Origin: Isoperla grammatica
Taxonomy: Eukaryota; Arthropoda; Insecta; Plecoptera; Perlodidae
DNA length: 64,000 bases
Assembly (NCBI GenBank): GCA_945910005.1
Contig: OX246741.1
Span: 9,081,111 to 9,145,110 of the forward strand
Direction: 5' to 3'
The position numbers were made by a program, and so were the translations under genes. The notes beneath the pieces were generated by a model. The model was not told where the DNA came from, did no database searches, and was given only the letters and a program-made list of their open reading frames with translations. Shown here piece after piece: positions 1-11,500 of the stretch (position 1 is its first letter; every line of letters starts with the position of its first letter).

Positions 1-161
1 TAGTCACAACGTTCCACATTTTTGTGCTCTACTCATGAAATGAAATGGTGTCTGAACCGAGGTCATGATGATAACAGGTATAACTATATAGCCTACTTTC
101 TGTTGTTTTGTCATAAACTCACATATGTATTTATTGTTGTGCTCCTCATACTCGGTCTTAA

Positions 162-2834
162 CCCTTTGAGGCTAAGTGGTTTCATGGTGTAACCACGATT
201 AATCTATTTTTTTTCATTGAGTCCCAGTGGTCACAGAATGAAACCACGCCGACAGCGCGTGGCATGTGGTGCTATCTGACAGCGGAAAAGTGTACTATGG
301 CCGAGTCACTGTTGAAACTGCGGTATTCATACTATTGCCAGTCTGGCGTGTATCTCGGTTTGTTTACAAAAATGAATTTTCGTTTTTAGTAATTCTAAGT
401 GACATCCCGAGTTACCAAGGTATGTGACCTATCAATTAGTTGTAATTACTGTATATTATAGATAGTTATAACAAATTTGATATGTTTTGCTGATATTTGT
501 GATTTGTAAGTAAGATAATATGGGTGGTTTCGATTGTAGCCACTAGGCCTACTAGGTCCAAGTATTTTGAGGTTATGTCAACTTTCAAAATCAACTATTT
601 GACGCTGAAAATGAGACAAGCGTATGTATTGAACCTTTATTTTTAATTTCTAGGCGTTATAAAATGGATTCTCATATGATTCGGAATATACTAGAAGAAA
701 TACCTAGTGGGGACGACTCTTGTCTCGAGGAATCAGATTCGGATGAAGATGTAGGCCTAGAGCCACGTGGGGGTATAGACCAGATTCCTCAGAATGTAAT
801 CAGTGATCATGAAGATGAACTTGAGTCTTATGACTGTAGTAGCAGTGGTGATAGACCTAGGCCTACGAGGCCAATCTTGGTTGTGCCAGATAGTGATATT
901 GATGATAGTGAATTAGGAAGTGAAGAAGAAAGCGAAGTAGAGAGTGAAGTTGAGAGTGATGACGACGTTCCACTCGCAGTACGTGTCAATAGGCAAGGTA
1001 TTGTTTGGCAGAAAACATCACGTCCTGTTTATTTACACCCATTTCGTGAAGTTAGCGGTCCGTGTATCGATGACTCGGTGGAAACTCCCGTTGATGTGTT
1101 CTTGTGCCTCGTTCCCGATGATTTGTTGCAGCACATTGTATTCCAAACAAATCTCTATGCAAATCAGGAGTATCTAAAGACCGGAAAACCTTTTACTCCT
1201 ACAAATGCTCAAGAAATTAAATTTTTTCTTGCAATTAATATTTTGATGGGAGTGAAACCATTACCAAGCTATAAGGATTATTGGTCAAATCATACAGAGC
1301 TCCGGGACAGTTACATTACATCTTTGATGTCTAGAAATCGGTTCAGCTGGATTCTTAGCCATCTTCACTTGAACGACAACAGTTTGCAACCACAACGGGG
1401 GGAAGATGGTTTTGATAAACTATACAAAGTGCGTCCCTTCTTGAATAAACTTTCCTCTACGTACAAAAGCTGTTATAAACCTAGTCGGAACCAATCCATT
1501 GATGAATCAATGATCAAATTCAAAGGTCGTTCCAGTCTGCGTCAATATATGCCTCAAAAACCTATCAAACGTGGGTATAAGGTGTGGGTACGGGCGGATG
1601 AAAGCGGCTTCGTATGCGAGTTTCAGATATATACTGGGAAAGTGGATGATGCAACTGAGAAGCGTTTGGGTGCCAGAGTGATAAAAGACCTCACCTCTTC
1701 ACTACATGGTAAGTGGCACCATGTATGTTTCGATAACTTCTTTGCGTCAGTCGACATTATGGCATTTTTGCAAGAGAAAAGGATGTACGCATGCTGTACT
1801 GTCCGCAAATCGAGTCGCGGAATCGCCAAAGACCTAGTTGATGATAAAAAATTAAAAAGAGGAGATATGGATTGGAGGGCGACTACAACTGGTCTATTGA
1901 CGCTCAAATGGAAAGATAAAAAGGGCATTCTGTTTCTCTCTAACTACCACAACCCAAACGACCTAACAACAGTAAACCGGAAAAGTAAAACGGGAGAAAC
2001 TGAGGCAATACCATGCCCTACACTAGTACGTGACTACAATGCAATGATGGGCTTTGTTGACAAAGCAGATCAGCTAAAATCGTACTATGAAGTAGACCGG
2101 AAAAGCAAAAAATGGTGGCTAAGGATTTTTTGGCATTTTGTAGATATCTCAATCGATAACGCATTTATCATTTTCAAAGAACGGAGCGAAGGAAAAGTGA
2201 TGACGTTAAAAATGTTCCGGTGTGCGGTAGTAACCGGACTAGTGGGGGCAGGGGCAGTGATTATATCCCCTCGCAATAGAAAATCGCTTCAAAAAGATAA
2301 TCAGCAATACAAAAAGCACGTGCCATTAGAGAGGCGATTAGATAAAGCGGCTCACATGCCTGTTCGTGGAACATCGCGGCGATGTGCCCATTGTAGTAGT
2401 AAGGCCAAACCTCATCGCTCAAGGTGGGGATGCACTATCTGCAAAGTGGCCCTTTGTGCCAGTCTTACCAAAAACTGTTTTGCCGCCTACCATGGCACTG
2501 AAGTGTGAAACACCTTAGGCCTGCATGATAATTACTAGATAGTAGATACTAGAACTAAAAACTTAATTCAACTCTACTTGAACTTTACTGAAGTAAAACA
2601 AACTTTGAATCTTGTTTATTAATCACAATACCTGTATCATTCAAGAATTAACATTAAGTAGCTTAGGTACTGTTGAGCCCTAGTGGTTTCATGTAAGTAC
2701 CACCCGTTTTTTGCATAGAATTGTGCCTAAAAAAATTTTTTTTTCTTTGTAAATTGTTTCAATATGTCTAAAATAAATAAAAAATCTTATGAAACAAAAA
2801 AAATCTGCTGTCTCAAAATTTGGGCCTCAAAGGG
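162..2834 (+). mobile_element. piggyBac-type DNA transposon, apparently complete
   Basis: The element is bounded by TTAA at 158-161 and 2835-2838, the target duplication of the piggyBac superfamily. Its ends are a perfect 11-bp inverted repeat, CCCTTTGAGGC at 162-172 and its complement at 2824-2834. A 12-bp subterminal direct repeat, AGTGGTTTCATG, occurs at 175-186 and 2682-2693, and related GTGGT/ACCAC words lie between 220 and 300. One uninterrupted transposase gene fills the centre, followed by AATAAA at about 2772. Intact ends, target site and reading frame suggest a recent, possibly active copy. Confidence 0.95.
664..2508 (+). CDS. piggyBac transposase (PGBD / DDE_Tnp_1_7 family), 614 aa
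   Basis: This nuclear transposase would cut and paste the surrounding element at TTAA sites. The first ~105 residues are acidic and Ser/Asp-rich, as is common in the family. The catalytic core runs from about residue 143 to 510. Candidate acidic residues are D280 (in NQSIDES), D357 (in HVCFDNFF) and the D466/D469 pair in GFVDKADQ, matching the DDD arrangement of piggyBac. The C-terminus (about 570-612) is a Cys/His-rich cross-brace type finger (CAHC, CTIC, C..H), the DNA-binding module of these enzymes. No intron, stop or frameshift is seen and the length is normal. The ATG at 664 is the first of the frame. It lies ~3 kb upstream of ATAD3 and is unrelated to it. Confidence 0.95.
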   Translation: MDSHMIRNILEEIPSGDDSCLEESDSDEDVGLEPRGGIDQIPQNVISDHEDELESYDCSSSGDRPRPTRPILVVPDSDIDDSELGSEEESEVESEVESDDDVPLAVRVNRQGIVWQKTSRPVYLHPFREVSGPCIDDSVETPVDVFLCLVPDDLLQHIVFQTNLYANQEYLKTGKPFTPTNAQEIKFFLAINILMGVKPLPSYKDYWSNHTELRDSYITSLMSRNRFSWILSHLHLNDNSLQPQRGEDGFDKLYKVRPFLNKLSSTYKSCYKPSRNQSIDESMIKFKGRSSLRQYMPQKPIKRGYKVWVRADESGFVCEFQIYTGKVDDATEKRLGARVIKDLTSSLHGKWHHVCFDNFFASVDIMAFLQEKRMYACCTVRKSSRGIAKDLVDDKKLKRGDMDWRATTTGLLTLKWKDKKGILFLSNYHNPNDLTTVNRKSKTGETEAIPCPTLVRDYNAMMGFVDKADQLKSYYEVDRKSKKWWLRIFWHFVDISIDNAFIIFKERSEGKVMTLKMFRCAVVTGLVGAGAVIISPRNRKSLQKDNQQYKKHVPLERRLDKAAHMPVRGTSRRCAHCSSKAKPHRSRWGCTICKVALCASLTKNCFAAYHGTEV

Positions 2835-2838
2835 TTAA

Positions 2839-3220
2839 TGTGATACAACATGTTATTATTGTCTTCGACGTCGAAAGAAAGGTTGAGATTGAGAGAAGAT
2901 TGGACAACACCGATGTCTCCCATTTCAGTTCCTAGATCATCACTTTTTATTTGCAGCTCCATCAGATTCTGAAACTGAAATTTGCAAGTAAGTTTTTGTT
3001 TAGTAGTAGGACGAACTCTGTCAATTCCCTTATTTCATTCCAGCGTTTTCAATTGCATTCAAATTAACATCCTATGGAACCGCCTATACCAAAATTGTAC
3101 TTTTGGAAATAGTGTTTGTATGGTTGACAATTTTGTTTTTAATAATATGTCTATTCCCAGACTATTTATTTATTTAATGTGTATCCTATTGTTATAACAC
3201 TGATTTACAAAGGAGGACAC
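2839..3220. other. Intergenic, no gene seen; short dispersed repeat at its end
   Basis: No coding exon is recognised. The stretch 3161-3212 (TTTATTTAATGT..ATCCTATT..GTTATAA..CTGATTTACAAAGGAGGAC) resembles segments at about 14090-14150 and, inverted, at about 14555-14590 in ATAD3 intron 7. This indicates a dispersed repeat. Confidence 0.45.
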
Positions 3221-3223
3221 TAA

Positions 3224-3369
3224 GGGCGTGTTCCAACTTGACGTTTGTCGACTAACTTCCCTAGCAGACTAACGCAACAATTAGTAACAATTAATTACAA
3301 CAATTGTTAATTGTTGTTAGTCGGCGAGGTAGGCGAAGCAGGTCAAAATAAACAAGTTGGAACATGCCC
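3224..3369. repeat. Fold-back MITE-like element 1, TAA target duplication
   Basis: Terminal inverted repeats GGGCGTGTTCCAACTTG (3224-3240) and its near-complement ending at 3369 are flanked by TAA at 3221-3223 and 3370-3372. The inside is also largely self-complementary (TTAGTAACAATTAATTACAA and similar). Only 146 bp long and non-coding. The 3-bp TAA duplication fits PIF/Harbinger-type mobilisation, but no transposase is in the window. Confidence 0.8.
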
Positions 3370-3406
3370 TAAATAGAACTATTACAAACGAGCATACAAA
3401 TTATGA

Positions 3407-3558
3407 GGGCGTATCTCAATGCTCTATTTTGACGCTAGTCGACTAGCCTAGTGGACTAATGTAACAATTAGTGACAATTAATTACAACAATCATTGATTG
3501 TTGTATAAGTGCACTAGGCTAGTCAACTAGCGTCAAAATAGAGCATTGAGATATGCCC
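3407..3558. repeat. Fold-back MITE-like element 2, TGA target duplication
   Basis: The ends start GGGCGTATCTCAATGC (3407) and mirror at 3558, flanked by TGA at 3404-3406 and 3559-3561. Long arms of more than 30 bp around TTTTGACGCTAGTCGACTAG pair almost perfectly. The centre (AACAATTAGTGACAATTAATTACAACAAT) is shared with element 1, 38 bp away, so the two are diverged members of one family. Confidence 0.8.
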
Positions 3559-3561
3559 TGA

Positions 3562-5517
3562 TAACAAATTTCCAACAATATCTTTATTGTTGGATCATGA
3601 CTCTCTTGCATATTTGGAAATGTCAAATTTTCTCAGTGTTTCAGATACAATTACTTGAACATTTGCAAAGCAATTCAGACCAAAAGTACCGACATCACAC
3701 ACAGACATGAAGAATTTGAAATCGAAAGAAGTTAAAAGTCTAGAAAGATACATAATAATATGTAGATTACGGCATTACGGGACGGCAAAAGCTAGTCCTG
3801 GTAAAAATGGGCTGTTTGTTTAAGTCAGGCTAGGCCTACTACAGACAGACCACATTTACAACACGAATACAGTGTAAATTACTGTTGTAACTGTAAAATT
3901 TAAACAAGTTTCATAAAAGCGAATAATTATGATTTACCTTCAAAGATTGCAGCTTATAAAGATAACGTAGGCGTACAGATGCAAGGAACAACTTTAGATT
4001 GCTGCTTAAACTTTGGCAACGATGCCGCCATCACTAAGAAAGCACAGCCTTCTAGTTTCGTATGGTAAACAAACCCAAGGTCTACTTGATCTCCCAGTTC
4101 GACGAGCTTCTGCTATGTGGAGATCAAGTAGACCTTGAAATAAACCTAAAGTCCGCTTAGCGGAGGCTCGTCGAACTCGCAAGTTCGTTCCGCAAGTCAC
4201 AATGTTAATTTTATTCAAATGAGAGAAATGTGAAGGAAAACAAATTGAATTGTTTCTCAAAATTCTAGAGCGTATATTTATTTATGAAAGGTATATTTTT
4301 GTAGTACGCCACAAAATGGTGATTTTGGTCCCCTTGCGAAACCCAAACTCCCCCCCCCCCCACCCCCCCAAATTGCAAAATTTAGCGGCAATGATAGTGA
4401 CTTGAATCACGTACAAAGTTATTTTTGGTTATTTATGCTCATGGTTGCATGTTTTGCTCTAATGAATATTTGACAGATTATCTTACTTTTTATCCTAGGC
4501 AATATAACCTTCTGTGAATGTACCTACCACCAGTGAAATGAGTGCTCGTTACCCGTCTACCGAGGGGTAAACAGCTGCGGTCTTCATCTGATGTTCTCGT
4601 TCTCGTGTGGGTCCTACCTGCGAACACCAAGAAGACTGATCACATTCGTGTGACTCACTGGAACTCACTGGTGACTCAAGACTGACTGAGAACATGCAGC
4701 AATATTGGTGCACAGTCGACCCTATTTATATAGCGAGCACTTTGTACTTTTGTTGAATGCCAGGGAAAGGAACGTGAGTGAGTAAGTCGAGTGGACGGTA
4801 ATTGTAACGGGAAGCTATTTTCGTGCGATTAAATTTACATTATAAAGTTGAAAACAAACCCTGACAAATATTTGTGTGTGGAAAGTTGTAGGTAGATGCT
4901 CCCTAGATAAGAGACCGCCTCTTATGTGTTTTTTTCATGGAATAGTCTTGATCTGAATCTGGGTCTCCGAGTCATTCATTTAATAAGTACAATCACTGAA
5001 ATTCAAACTTCGATCAATGAGTAATGGTTTTTGAATTTTGATTCTCCGTTAGATTACAACAAATTAGTAACACATTTTGACAATTTTATTTTCGTTAAAA
5101 GGTCGTGGAATACATGGAAATCAGTATGAAAAGAAAGTATGTAGGCGTGGAAGAAAGTATGAAATATCTTGCGCCACCTACATGGGTTGGCCATGGTAAG
5201 TATACTACGAGTTGTCGAGATTAGAAAAATACCACTACAACAACCGTGGAAAAAGCATGTCAAAATATGTATTTTTAAAATGAATTCCTTGGTGATTTTT
5301 TAAAATAGCCTCTCTTATTTTTTGGGCAAAGATATTAGAAATGTGTATTATATACGGTGGCGGTGAGTTCCGCTACAAATGCGCTTCGAGTGGGACGTCT
5401 GCACAACAGAAGTAATCGAACTCTTTGGAATAAAGATGGCCTCGGCCAATGTACAAGTCGTGTGTGTCGAGCACGTGTGATTTATATTTTAAGTAGTAAA
5501 ACGTAAAAAAATTAGAC
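3562..5517. other. Intergenic region upstream of ATAD3
   Basis: No coding exon is seen. It holds a small fold-back element at 4076-4137, a C-rich tract at about 4351-4370, and presumably the ATAD3 promoter just before 5518. I cannot point to a TATA box or start site with confidence. The sequence before the ATG ends in an A-rich run (AAAACGTAAAAAAATTAGAC). Confidence 0.4.
4076..4185. repeat. Small fold-back repeat with GTTCGACGAGC motif
   Basis: CCAAGGTCTACTTGATCTCC at 4076-4095 is mirrored at 4118-4137. The loop contains AGTTCGACGAGC, and its complement GCTCGTCGAACTC recurs just downstream at about 4166-4178. The same two words, in the same relation, build the fold-back at 28891-28989. Confidence 0.65.
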
Positions 5518-8500
5518 ATGTCGTGGTTATTTGGTTATAAAAGTACTAAACCGCCTCAAGATGTGCCGGGTGTTAACGTTCCGACCGGTAGCGGAGGTGA
5601 AGACCCACCGAAAGATATCAGCAAGTTGGCCGGTAAAATGGACGCCTACAGATTTGATTCTACGGCCTTGGAACGTGCAGCTCAAGCCGCTAAAGATCTC
5701 GAGAGATCCCGTAAGGAATAACATAGCTCTCTTCATTTCCCTTTTGATAGCATTTTGTGTAATTTTGAATTACTAATTAAAATATGGTCCTAATTGTCTG
5801 TGTAAGTAGGCCTATATTTCTACCTAAGGTCTAGAGGCCCCTAGGCCTAGACTGGTGTTGCCGGTAAGTTAGGTTAGGTTTAGACAATTCCTAGCCTACC
5901 TGCGACTGCAAATGATGATGCAACAACCTAGAACTATTTAGCCCATGCATTTGTGTGCCTAGGCTTGGGCTAGTTTAAGCTAGGCCTAGGCCTAGAGCCT
6001 ATCTTGGCTAGGGGCCCAGGGGGTGCATAAGTTCTAGGCCCCCTAGCCTAGGGCCTCGGTCTAGGCCCTAGGCCTATATAACAAGCCTAGACCTATTCCT
6101 AGGCCTAGTCCTTGGCCTACTTAAAAAAAAAAAAATGCAAGACAGGGGCTAGGGTTAGCCTGAGTGGCTGTTACAATTTAGTGATTATGTGGTGTTATGA
6201 GCCTAGGCCTAGGCTAGGTCTGTAAACCTGAGAGATAGTGCCAAGGGATGATGGATGGTAGGCTAGGGCTAGGCCCTAGACCTACACATTGGACACCAAT
6301 TGTACGAAAACACCACTAAGCCTAGGCCCTGCCTAAGAAAACAATGATTTCAACAATATTTCCATTCTGTGAAGTGAGTACGTAATCATTTCTAATACAT
6401 CTCTATTACTGTTTGCTTGGTGTCCTCTCATAGCTTAGACCTAGGCCTAGCCTATGAGAAGAATATCCATACCATGTAGGCCTACTGATGCGATTTAAAG
6501 GCTGAACCTTATATAATTGTTTAACCATTTCCCCACCCATTCAATCTTTATGTAGATACCTTACGTAGTGAAAGCTTACATTACAAGTAAGCTTGCCTAT
6601 GTGACAAGAATATGAATGTGTGTATGCATACCATGTAATAAAGCATCCTGTTCATATTGTGTTAAAGATCATGCCAAGGAAGCATTGGAGCTGTCCAAGC
6701 TTCAGGAGGCTACAAGGCAGCAGGAATACCTGACCAAGGCAAAGGAGTATGAAGCACACATTGAACAGAGTAAGCTCGAGTCGAAGAAAGTTGACGGAGA
6801 GGAGAAACGTAAGACACTGGCGGAGGAAACGAAACAACATCAAATGCGAGCGCAATACCAGGACCAGCTTGCGCGAAAGAGGTAAAAAAAAAACCTTCAG
6901 CTTATATTAATTGAATTATTTTTAGTTCATGTGTAGCTACTCGTTTGAGGTAATTCCATGGAACTTCACCAATTTGCTGGATGTGGTACCAGTGTTTGAA
7001 ATTGTGAAAGCTTACTAATTTAATATTGTTAAAAGTAGGCAAACACATGTTCATGTCGTGAAACTTTTGTGTGTGAAGGTACGAGGACCAGCTACTTCAG
7101 CAACAGCGGATAAACGACGAGAACCTAAAACGCCAGGAGGAGTCGGTGGCCCGGCAGGAGTCGATGCGGAAACGGACCATCGAACACGAGATGGACATGA
7201 GACACAACCTCGAGATGAAGAAACTCGAAGCGGAGTTGTTGGCCAAGGCCAAGGTCGATCGTGAAAACCAGGACCTCACCCTGGAGCAGATACGATTGCG
7301 AGCCTCCGAGAACAGGATCACCGTACTCGAGTCCATCAAGTGAGCCAACCTCAAGTCCTGTAGATATTTACTACATAGCAGATATAAGCACCATTCTCAA
7401 TTATTAAAATTAAAATATAAGCTATAAACAATCAAACAAAAACAAAATTAGCCTACTCTAGATATTCACAGTAATAGACAATAAGTTACTAGGTACTAAA
7501 CTAATAAAGTTTTAAGTACCAAATAATAAGACTAATATGTATGCCTAGGTAGACTGAAATAGTTTCTTAAAGGTACACTGAAGTAATGGTTTTTTACGTA
7601 AACATCTGTGTTTCGCTGTTTGAATCACAACACTGAAAACGCGAAGTCAAACGGACTTCTAGTTTCCTGTATATGAAGCTTTAAAGGTTGGCGCCCGGCC
7701 GCCCCCCTAGCTCGTGACGTCACACCAACCCAGTCTTGCACCCTGCGTGCCGAGCCCACTGCATGAAAGAATGCGTCTTCGAGCGGATTAAAGTTCCGAC
7801 GGTCAGTTGTGTTCGAACACGTGCTCGTGTAAGTGTATCGTTGCGATTTTAGTCTGACAGTGCGTGTGTTGCCGATTAATTAATGCGTTAACAAGCGTGT
7901 TATAAGACAGTGTGTGTGTATGTATGTGTGTGTGTGTGTGGTTGAACAATGACGGTATGCTCTGTTTTCGGTTGTAGCAATCGCTCAGAAAAACGAGTCT
8001 TAGCAGACGGAGTGACAAAACTTAGTTTCCATAAGTTCCCAAATCGTGAACGATCACCGGTTCGACATCGTGCATGGTTGAACAAAATAAATCGTGTTGA
8101 TTTCACGCCCACTAAAAGTTCATTGATTTGTTCGGTTCATTTTGCCGAAGAAGATTTTGAAACTCGTAGCAGTTTAAAAGTGCAGTTTGGACTAGCTGAT
8201 GGGCAGGTGCATCAAGTACTAAAACAAGGCGCAGTTCCATCGAGGAAATTAAAAGGAAAATCACTCTCGCCACCAAAAAAGAAACAAAGAAGGGAATCGG
8301 CTTATCTTCGAAACAAAACAATACAGGAAGCTGTACAAGATAATGCAGACATTGCCCATCAAATATTACCTCAGGATATTGTAGAGGTAGAAGTGAACGC
8401 TACTGATGCCGACGATGTAATCAGTATCCCTAACATTGAGATAGAGAATAGACCTGCTACAGTTGAGATAGGGATACAATGTAACCTATTACCTAACAGT

Positions 8501-11500
8501 AACTGCCAGTGTCTTAGCCAAGACAGTGACAAAGATGGTGTGTCTGAAGTGGACACAGATACCGATACGGTGGAAGAAGATGACATTTACCGGTGCAGTT
8601 CCTCAGACAGCGATGCATCTGATAGTGACACAGATAATATGTCGGATGAAGACTGCAGTTCAAATGACAGCGGCAACAATCGAGAAAGAAAACAAGTGAA
8701 AAAAGTTGAGTTCAATGCGTTTATAGTTTTCTGGCAGTGTCTTATTGAACTTTTTAAATTATGTACACAGTGTGGGCATGTGGTCACTAGTGTCAAACAA
8801 TCAACAAAAGGCACATTATTAATTGTGACAACAATTTGTGAGAAGGGCCATGTTTTAAAATGGCGATCCCAAAACTCAAAAAGAAGGCATGGTTTGGGAA
8901 CTGTGACTATAGCAACAGCGATGTATATTACGGGACTGAGTTTTGCTACATTCCAATCATTTGCCGAAACAATACAGCTGTGCTTCAGGTCAGAGAGAAC
9001 ATTTTACACTCTAATAAAACGGTTCGTCTCACCTGCAATTAAACACACATGGACAGAACATAAACAGAAAACTATAAATGAACTAAAGGAAAACAGACTT
9101 GCAATTAGGATAGCAGGAGACGGCCAATATGATTCGCCTGGATTTTGCGCTAAGTACGTAACATATACAGTTATGGAAGTGGATAGCGACACAATAATCG
9201 ATTTCATTGTCTTGCAAAAGGGGCAAATACATGGAGAATTAGAGAAACCTGCGTGTGACCAACTGTTGAGTCGACTTATTGCTTATGAACTACCAATAAA
9301 ATTGTTTTTGTCCGACAGGCACCGAGGTATCAGGAAGTTAATAAGAACCCAGTACCCACAGATTACACATGAGTTTGACGTATGGCATGTGTGCAAAAGT
9401 TTGGGGAAACGAATCAAAGCTATAGAGAGTAAGGCGCCCGGCTTAGAGTCATGGAAACCAAGTATCATGAACCATTTATGGTGGTCATCGATGACGTGTG
9501 AGGGAAATGAAGAAATGCTGATAGAGAAATTTAAATCCATTCTCGAGCATATAACTAACAACCACAAGTGGGAGGGAAATCACCATTTCCATCAATGCGC
9601 TCATGACGACATCGAAGCAACTACAGACGGCGATGAAGACAAAGACTACATGGAGAAAAACTCTCACACTTACAGACAACTAACTACCATAATAAACGAC
9701 CCAAACTTCATTAATGATTTGAAACATACAACCAACTATTGCCATACCGGAAGCTTAGAGTCTTATCATAACGTTAGACTGAAGTATTTACCAAAAAAGT
9801 CACACTTTTCATACAATGGCATGGTACTGCGTGGTATGTTGGCTATCTTGGACCACAACCTAAATCTCAATCGTGATATTTGTCGTACAGGAGTTAGATA
9901 CTCGAAGTCCACTAAAAAGTACGTGATAAGAAATATTCGCGTTTCTAAAAACTATACGTGGCGCCAAGAATTGACCGAAAAAGTGTGCGCGTTTGTCAGT
10001 GGAGAAATTGACCTGTCAATTGACGAAGACCCATACTTAGCGGAGGTACCTAAAAACATTGCACCTGTACCTCGTCCAGTGGCGTTTGAAATGCATCAAT
10101 CCCGATTCACAGCACTTCAAGAGATGTAACACACATTCCTGGAATGTGGAACGAGATGTGGGTGAGTACAAGGAATTAAATGGCGTATGCTAGTTTTCAG
10201 TTGGTAGTGACAAAATATTGGTATAATTACTTTAAACGTAAACTGTAGGGTAGTATAATAACATGCATATAAAATAAGCCAATCGGTGCTCAAATCTCAG
10301 TAAGAGTGAACTTATAACAATGTATATCACTCAAAATTATACAAAATATTTACTTACGAGCACTCATGTTTGCACATACATTTTCTTGAAAAAATGTTTA
10401 AATATACTTCATTTAATTCTGCATAATTATCAACCCGTTAACAACAGACCAGTAAAATGTACGACACAATAATTTGACAAATAATTTCTTTATAGCTTAC
10501 CGTAGCTTAGTACTCACAGTTAATAAGAAAAATAATTACAATTTGTATAGTTTCATATTGCGCGATTGTACGTGTACATTTCCCTCAATCAAAAAATTCC
10601 GGATCACAACCAGCAGCAGGTTTGAAACCAACGTACGAATTATTGGGTTCAGGATATTGCTCTCGGATAGCGCGTACGACGCAAGATGGTATCACCATTC
10701 TTTTGTTTTTCCCTAAGCTGGACCCAGAGTGCATCCAATTTATAAATTGTTTATATGCAATATACCTCCAACAACGGTTTGTTGCCTCCACCACTTCCAG
10801 GTCCTGTATCATGTGTCCAGGTGCGACGTTTGCAGATAACATAAAATGACGAGTGGTATTTAGTGTGTCAATATTTAAAACAACCGCTTCGAACGACACA
10901 TGGTACTTTACACACACGTCACTTTTACGTATTTTGTTTATGATGTCACTTTCTGTACAACAAAAGCTCTCTTCATCGGTCGGCATGGCAATGCACTCAC
11001 CACAGTCGCACCAGTCAATGCGACCAGCACGCCCAATTAACTCCCGATTCACTTTTCGTTGCTTTTTGGAGGTTTCCTTTTCGTCAGATCGCCGGGGCTC
11101 GAACCGGTATGGTTGTAGACTAGACATTATTATAACAAGGCGTGATTGACTGAACTGAACCCACCGAATGACACTTTGCCTCACTGCGACTGCAGCCTAC
11201 TAAGCTGATCGGAATGCACCACGTGCGTATTTGCCGGCCCGCCCGACTGCCGCGGGTTGGGTTGGTCTGACGTCACGCCTGTCACTACCCCCACTCCCTC
11301 AACTTCGAGACCGCACAGCTCCGCGGCCAGTCTATCGTTTCACGTAGGACTTTTTTTATTGCCATTCATATCAAGCTCACTATACGATCATAGCAAAAAC
11401 AGCAAATCTTGAAAAATGAGCTTCGTTTACTTCAGTGTACCTTTAACGTAACTGGGTTGCTCTTATTAGGGCATACACAGACATGCTGACAAAATGTCAA

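Larger units (their letters stand above)
7571..11442 (+). mobile_element. Kolobok-type DNA transposon with two convergent genes, inside ATAD3 intron 3
   Basis: A perfect 16-bp inverted repeat, AGGTACACTGAAGTAA, begins at 7571 and ends at 11442. It is flanked by TTAA at 7567-7570 and 11443-11446. TTAA targets, AGG ends and a THAP-DDE transposase define the Kolobok superfamily. The 3872-bp element contains a + strand transposase (7949-10129) and a - strand P2X7-ballast-like gene (11127-10585). The genes face each other and start 378 and 315 bp from the two ends. Both subterminal regions carry a GC-rich segment with TGACGTCA. The element lies sense to ATAD3, whose exons on both sides remain intact. 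Confidence 0.9.

Noticed and set aside
7058..7264. Alternative frame over ATAD3 exon 3
   Set aside because: It is a shadow of the real exon, whose frame continues across both splice junctions and matches the ATAD3 coiled-coil region.
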